From contig JAQVRG010000043.1 of NCBI GenBank assembly GCA_028701165.1, positions 1 through 9,217 on the forward strand: 9,217 nucleotides of DNA, in the 5' to 3' direction. A program made the translations under genes and the position numbers. Of the stretch, positions 5,619 through 9,217 are shown in pieces (positions within the stretch are counted from its first letter, which is position 1; each line of letters begins with the position of its first letter). The notes under the pieces are model-generated. The model was not told the origin of the DNA. It saw only the letters and a program-made list of their open reading frames with translations, and searched no databases. The stretch comes from Eubacteriales bacterium (GTDB lineage: Bacteria > Bacillota > Clostridia > Christensenellales > CAG-138).

Positions 5619-7835
5619 GTGAAAAAGATGGACGAAACCGCGACCGCGCTGGCGGTACAATATGTGGACGATGCGCTGATGACGCATTGCAGTCCGCGCT
5701 TCAGTCCGGAGGACATGGAGCTTTTAGCGCACGCCATCGATTTTGCGAAAAAAGCGCACGCGGGGCAAAAACGCGAATCGGGCGAGCCTTACTATGTGCA
5801 TCCCGAGGCCGTAGCCATGATGCTTTACGATATGGGCATGGACGCGCATACGGTCATAGCGGGGCTTCTGCACGACGTGGTGGAGGACTGCGCGACCAGC
5901 GTGGATATGCTGCGGGATCTTTTCGGCGAGGATATCGCCGGGATGGTGGACGGCGTCACCAAGCTTACCAAAACCAGCAACAGGGAGCTTTCGGCGAAGG
6001 AGGATCAGGAGGCGGACAACCTTCGCAAGATGTTCCTTGCCATCGCCAAGGATGTGCGCGTCGTGATCATCAAACTCACGGACAGGCTGCACAATATGCG
6101 CACGCTCGGCTATTGCAGCGAAGCCAAGCGCGTGCGCAAGGCCAAAGAAACGCTGGACGTTTACGCGCCGCTTGCGCATCGCTTCGGCATGGGCGCTATG
6201 AAGTGCGAGCTGGAGGATCTTTGCTTCTCCTTTATTTGGCCGGACGAATATAAAAAGCTGCAGGCGGAGCTTGAACCCTCGCAGTCCGCGCATATGGAAA
6301 CGCTCAACAACGCCATGCAGGTCATCCGCGACAACTTGGACAAGGCGCATATCAAAGCGCAGATCAACGGCAGGCCTAAGCACCTCTACAGCATCTATAA
6401 AAAGGCCGTGCGGCAGAATAAAAGCCTTAACGAAATCTACGACCTGATCGCGGTGCGCGTGGTGGTGGAGACCATCAACGACTGCTACGCGGCGCTGGGC
6501 ATCATTCATTCCCTTTGGAAGCCCATGCCCGGCAGGTTCAAGGATTATATCGCCATGCCGAAAACCAATATGTACCGCTCGCTGCATACGACGCTCTTTA
6601 GCAAAGAGGGTATGCCCTTTGAGGTGCAGATACGCACCTTTGAGATGCACCGCACGGCGGAATACGGCATCGCGGCGCATTGGATGTACAAGGAAGGCCG
6701 CTCGTCGCAGGACGAGATGGACAGCAAGATGGCGTGGCTGCGCGAGGCGCTGGAGCTTGAAAACTATTCGGAATCCACGCTGGAATTTGTGGACAGCGTG
6801 CGCAAGGATTTCTTTAGCGACTATGTGTATGTCCTCACGCCGCAGGGCAAGATCATCGATTTGGTCACGGGCAGCACGCCGCTGGATTTCGCCTACCGGA
6901 TACACACGAATGTCGGCCATCACGCGCGCGCCGCGCGCGTCAACGGCGCGCTTGTAAAGCTTGACTATAAGCTGAAGACCAACGACGTTGTGGAGATACT
7001 GACCAATCCCCAAGCGGCGCCCAGCCGCGATTGGCTCAAGCTCGTCAAAACCCAGCAGGCCAAAGCGAAGATTCGCCAATGGTTCAAAAAGGCCAATCGG
7101 GAAGAAAACATACAGCGCGGCAAAGAAATGCTTGCGGACGCGGCGAAGCGGCAGGGACGGAACCTGTCCGAGCTTACCAAGGACGAGTATTTTGCCGATA
7201 TCATCAAACGCTTCAACATGAGCGAGATGGATGACGTTTACGCCTGCATAGGCTACGGCGGCATCACGACGGGGCAGGTGCTTCACCGTCTCATCGAGCA
7301 GTACCGCAAGGAGGAGCGCACGGCGGCCTTGCAGGCGCGGCTTGCGGCGCAGGATCAGGCCGTACACAACATCACCACCACGCACGACTGCGGCATTATC
7401 GTGCGCGGCGAGCCCAACATGGTGGTGCGCTTTGCCCAATGCTGCACGCCGCTGCCGGGCGATCCCATCATAGGCTACATCACGCGCGGGCGCGGCGTTT
7501 CCGTGCATAGGGCGGACTGCCCCAATGTGAAGGATCTTTTGCTGGACGACGATCGGATCATCGAGGTGGAATGGGCGCAGAACATCCGCGCTTCCTATAC
7601 GGTGTCCATCCAGATTGCCGGTACGGAGCGCGCGGGCTTACTGATGGACATTTCGCAGGTTTTAAGCTCCATGAACATCTCCATCAAGAGCATGAACGCC
7701 AAAACGGACACGGACGCCAACATGGTCACCGTTCGTATGTCCTTCGATGTAAACAACGCCGAGCAGTTGAGCAGCATCGTCAAAAACCTGCGCAAGGTCA
7801 AGGGGATCGCGGATGTATTCCGCATCAATGTATAA
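5619..7835 (+). CDS. relA: Bifunctional (p)ppGpp synthetase/hydrolase, long RSH protein (RelA/SpoT family)
   Basis: This enzyme makes (p)ppGpp from ATP and GTP/GDP and hydrolyses it again, setting the stringent response. The 738 residues show the full long-RSH order. The HD hydrolase has His61, His85-Asp86, the VVED motif (87-90) and Asp155. The synthetase has GRPKHLYSIYKK (251-262), Asp275, RFKD (306-309), the G-loop Tyr319 and Glu335 in FEVQIRT. TGS spans about 402-462; the Cys-rich segment has Cys608, Cys609 and Cys634; ACT spans about 658-738. Both active sites look complete, and RxKD is the form known in bifunctional rather than synthetase-only members. A TGS change (HHARAARVNG, 434-443, where relatives read close to HRCxGAKVNG) coincides with a GC palindrome. 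Residues are numbered from GTG 5619; ATG 5628, three codons later, is an equally plausible start and has GGTG 6 nt upstream. The gene is in the same frame as apt. Confidence 0.97.
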   Translation: MKKMDETATALAVQYVDDALMTHCSPRFSPEDMELLAHAIDFAKKAHAGQKRESGEPYYVHPEAVAMMLYDMGMDAHTVIAGLLHDVVEDCATSVDMLRDLFGEDIAGMVDGVTKLTKTSNRELSAKEDQEADNLRKMFLAIAKDVRVVIIKLTDRLHNMRTLGYCSEAKRVRKAKETLDVYAPLAHRFGMGAMKCELEDLCFSFIWPDEYKKLQAELEPSQSAHMETLNNAMQVIRDNLDKAHIKAQINGRPKHLYSIYKKAVRQNKSLNEIYDLIAVRVVVETINDCYAALGIIHSLWKPMPGRFKDYIAMPKTNMYRSLHTTLFSKEGMPFEVQIRTFEMHRTAEYGIAAHWMYKEGRSSQDEMDSKMAWLREALELENYSESTLEFVDSVRKDFFSDYVYVLTPQGKIIDLVTGSTPLDFAYRIHTNVGHHARAARVNGALVKLDYKLKTNDVVEILTNPQAAPSRDWLKLVKTQQAKAKIRQWFKKANREENIQRGKEMLADAAKRQGRNLSELTKDEYFADIIKRFNMSEMDDVYACIGYGGITTGQVLHRLIEQYRKEERTAALQARLAAQDQAVHNITTTHDCGIIVRGEPNMVVRFAQCCTPLPGDPIIGYITRGRGVSVHRADCPNVKDLLLDDDRIIEVEWAQNIRASYTVSIQIAGTERAGLLMDISQVLSSMNISIKSMNAKTDTDANMVTVRMSFDVNNAEQLSSIVKNLRKVKGIADVFRINV
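6922..6940. repeat. GC-alternating inverted repeat within relA
   Basis: ACGCGCGCG (6922-6930) and CGCGCGCGT (6932-6940) are perfect 9-nt inverted arms around a single C. The alternating pyrimidine-purine pattern could favour Z-DNA or a cruciform, and replication slippage. It is coding, in the TGS domain of relA. Confidence 0.7.
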
Positions 7836-7853
7836 ACGGAGGAGAGAAAGAGT

Positions 7854-8300
7854 ATGCGAGCGGTCGTACAGCGGGTCAAATCGGCTTCCGTAAGCGTAGG
7901 CGGGAAGGTCATAGGCTCGATCGCCAAGGGCTATATGGTGCTCTTAGGGGTGGAGGATGTGGATACGGCGGCGGATATGGAGTATATCTGCGACAAGCTG
8001 TTGGGGCTTCGCGTATTTGAGGACGCCGAGGGCAAGATGAATCTGGATATTACGGATGTGGGCGGCGGTATTTTGCTGATCTCGCAGTTCACGCTTTACG
8101 GGGACGCCCGCAAGGGGCGGCGTCCCAGCTTTATCAAGGCCGCGCGGCCGGAAACGGCGATTCCCCTGTATGAGGCGGCGATCGCGCGGCTTGGCGCAAC
8201 GGTGCCGGTGGAAACGGGCGAATTCGGCGCCGAAATGGACGTGGCGCTCGTTAACGACGGCCCCGTTACCATTTTGCTGGACAGTAAAAAAACCTTTTAA
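7854..8300 (+). CDS. dtd: D-aminoacyl-tRNA deacylase
   Basis: Dtd hydrolyses D-aminoacyl-tRNAs (and mischarged glycyl-tRNA-Ala), recycling the tRNA and keeping D-amino acids out of protein. It acts as a cytosolic homodimer. The 148-residue length is standard. The N-terminal MRAVVQRVKSASVSV, the active-site motif SQFTLYGD (77-84) followed by ARKGRRPSF (85-93), and the NDGPVT motif (134-139), which carries the cross-subunit Gly-cisPro, are all present, so it should be functional. GGAGG (7838-7842) lies 11 nt before the ATG, slightly long. The gene starts 18 nt after the relA stop, consistent with one operon. The relA-dtd neighbourhood is common in Bacillota. Confidence 0.96.
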   Translation: MRAVVQRVKSASVSVGGKVIGSIAKGYMVLLGVEDVDTAADMEYICDKLLGLRVFEDAEGKMNLDITDVGGGILLISQFTLYGDARKGRRPSFIKAARPETAIPLYEAAIARLGATVPVETGEFGAEMDVALVNDGPVTILLDSKKTF

Positions 8301-8310
8301 GGAAGGGATT

Positions 8311-8955
8311 ATGGAAGTCAAACGCTTGGGTACGGGGCATTGGGGTACGAACACCTATGTGCTCTACGGCAAAACGCCGGGGGAATGCGTCGTGATCGAC
8401 CCCGCGGGCGACACGCCCGTTACGGATTTTATAGCGCAAAACGGTCTGCGCTGCACGCATATCCTTTTAACGCACACGCATTTTGACCACATCATGGGCG
8501 TAGCGGCACTCAAGGCTGCTACGGGCGCTTTGGTCTGCGCGCATGCCATAGACGCGCCGGGACTTCATGATCCGGCGGTGAGCCTTGCGAAAATGGCTTG
8601 GTGTACGATAGAACCGTGCGAAGCGGACGTTGTTTTGCAGGATGGCGATACGGTGGAGGCGGCGGGCTTTGCGCTGCATGTGCTGCATACGCCGGGACAC
8701 ACGGCGGGCGGCGTTTGCTATGTGCTCGAGGAGCCTGAAAAGGTTATCTTTTCCGGCGACACGCTGTTTTACAGAAGCGTTGGCCGCAGCGATCTCGCCT
8801 ATGGCGATGAGAAGGCGCTTTTAAGCTCTGTTAACGATAGACTCTTTACGCTGGAAGGGGATTATGCGGTCTACCCCGGTCACGGTCCCGCGACAAGTCT
8901 CGCGGCGGAAAGGCTCAACAATCCTTTTTCGTACCAAAGAGGCCGTACCCAATGA
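8311..8955 (+). CDS. MBL-fold metallohydrolase, glyoxalase II-like
   Basis: This 214-residue single-domain metallo-beta-lactamase-fold protein has the complete zinc-binding set: HTHFDH (His55, His57, Asp59, His60), His130 in TPGH, Asp150 in SGDTLF, and His191 in YPGHGP. Length and motif order match the compact glyoxalase-II-like group (YcbL/GloC type), which cleaves S-lactoylglutathione-like or related thioesters. Most Clostridia lack glutathione, so the true substrate here is uncertain. The start at 8311 is chosen because GGAAGGG (8301-8307) sits just upstream, the gap to dtd is only 10 nt, and the typical N terminus MEVKRLGTGHWGTNTYVL follows. A longer in-frame version from 8170 would overlap dtd by 131 nt and adds an unrelated Arg/Trp-rich leader. 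The stop overlaps the next gene's start (ATGA), implying translational coupling to hemZ. Confidence 0.92.
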   Translation: MEVKRLGTGHWGTNTYVLYGKTPGECVVIDPAGDTPVTDFIAQNGLRCTHILLTHTHFDHIMGVAALKAATGALVCAHAIDAPGLHDPAVSLAKMAWCTIEPCEADVVLQDGDTVEAAGFALHVLHTPGHTAGGVCYVLEEPEKVIFSGDTLFYRSVGRSDLAYGDEKALLSSVNDRLFTLEGDYAVYPGHGPATSLAAERLNNPFSYQRGRTQ

Positions 8956-9217
8956 GCATTTCTCTTTATACCAACACGACCTTTTATAACGATATCGCCG
9001 AGGAGCTGCGTCTGTTTACGGACGCAGCCGTCGTCTGTGCCGAAGCAGCGGAGCAGGCGGATGTTACCGTGCTGCTGGACGGGTGGACGGCGGCGGCGCG
9101 CGCGCGCCTTGACGCGGGCGACGCGGCATATACCTATACGCACCCGGCTGTTTCGGGTTCGCCGCTCGTGGTCAAGCGCTATCAGAAACGGTGTGTCAAG
9201 ATCGCGGCCTTTCGCAT
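8952..9217 (+). CDS. hemZ: Probable HemZ, coproporphyrinogen dehydrogenase-like radical SAM protein (3' partial)
   Basis: An open frame begins at ATG 8952, overlaps the MBL stop by ATGA and runs off the window end (88 complete codons). AAAGAGG (8936-8942) lies 9 nt upstream, so the start is well supported. The visible protein begins MSISLYTNTTFYNDIAEELR and reaches VKRYQKRCVKIAAFR at about residues 74-88. This resembles the N-terminal region of clostridial HemZ, where a basic KR-rich helix precedes the PWG(A/S)LTG(I/V)RP segment and the radical SAM domain. The CxxxCxxC iron-sulfur motif would lie beyond the window, so the name rests on weak similarity plus the conserved gene order dtd - MBL hydrolase - hemZ. 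HemZ is thought to oxidise coproporphyrinogen or related substrates in haem synthesis, but many clostridial carriers lack a full haem pathway. A 12-nt alternating GC tract lies at 9096-9107. Confidence 0.65.
   Translation, partial: MSISLYTNTTFYNDIAEELRLFTDAAVVCAEAAEQADVTVLLDGWTAAARARLDAGDAAYTYTHPAVSGSPLVVKRYQKRCVKIAAFR

Noticed and set aside
4986..5687. A 233-codon minus-strand open frame across apt
   Set aside because: It spans the recJ end, all of apt and the relA start, all of which are clear plus-strand genes. No ribosome binding site or domain supports it.
5724..7508. A 594-codon open frame on the minus strand opposite relA
   Set aside because: It lies wholly inside the well-supported relA gene. 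In GC-rich coding DNA the antisense frame often lacks stops. Its translation is rich in Arg, His, Ala and Val with no recognisable domain.
8170..8310. An upstream start for the MBL hydrolase at 8170
   Set aside because: It overlaps the conserved 3' end of dtd, including the NDGPVT motif, and gives an unrelated Arg-rich leader. ATG 8311 has a good ribosome binding site and the normal N terminus.
1..9217. CRISPR array, tRNA/rRNA genes, IS or phage elements, toxin-antitoxin or defence genes
   Set aside because: I saw no regularly spaced repeats, tRNA-like sequence, transposase or integrase motif, or defence-system domain anywhere in the window. Intergenic space is fully taken up by promoters and terminators of housekeeping genes.

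Overview
This window looks like chromosomal housekeeping DNA from a GC-rich member of the Bacillota, most likely an uncultured Clostridia lineage. The main evidence is the gene order recJ - apt - relA/spoT - dtd - metallo-beta-lactamase-fold hydrolase - hemZ. This is a conserved clostridial neighbourhood, and here it is preceded by yajC and a DUF3792/TIGR04086 membrane protein. Strong AAGGAGG-type ribosome binding sites, tight gene packing and sigma-A-like promoters agree with this. Every supported gene is on the plus strand. I saw no rRNA, tRNA, insertion sequence, phage gene or CRISPR array.

Layout. (1) 2-709: the 3' part of a DUF2156 (phosphatidylglycerol lysyltransferase C-terminal-like) gene, ending at a terminator-like hairpin. 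(2) 843-1178: yajC with its own well-formed promoter and a textbook intrinsic terminator, so probably a single-gene unit. (3) 1327-2091: a classical short-chain dehydrogenase/reductase (SDR) with its own promoter region, which contains a 12-bp operator-like palindrome, and a hairpin terminator. It is also probably monocistronic. (4) 2258 to the window end: a tightly packed run of seven genes (DUF3792 membrane protein, recJ, apt, relA/spoT, dtd, MBL hydrolase, hemZ start). Its gaps are about 34, 9, 24-33, 18 and 10 nt, and the last junction is a 4-nt ATGA overlap. It is very likely one operon continuing past the window.

How the genes fit together. The operon groups single-strand DNA processing (RecJ), adenine salvage (Apt), stringent-response (p)ppGpp metabolism (RelA/SpoT), proofreading of D-aminoacyl-tRNA (Dtd), a glyoxalase-II-like hydrolase and a radical-SAM porphyrin enzyme (HemZ). 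Apart from Apt and Rel, which both concern purine nucleotides, they form no single pathway. The grouping is a conserved synteny block.

I do not see a previously undescribed multigene system here. The points most worth a second look are regulatory. These are an extended -10 element that places the RecJ start codon near +1 (possible leaderless mRNA), an AT-rich promoter-like island inside recJ, a terminator whose hairpin contains the yajC -35 box, and an SDR cassette with a palindromic operator-like site between yajC and the DUF3792 gene, where secD/secF are often found.
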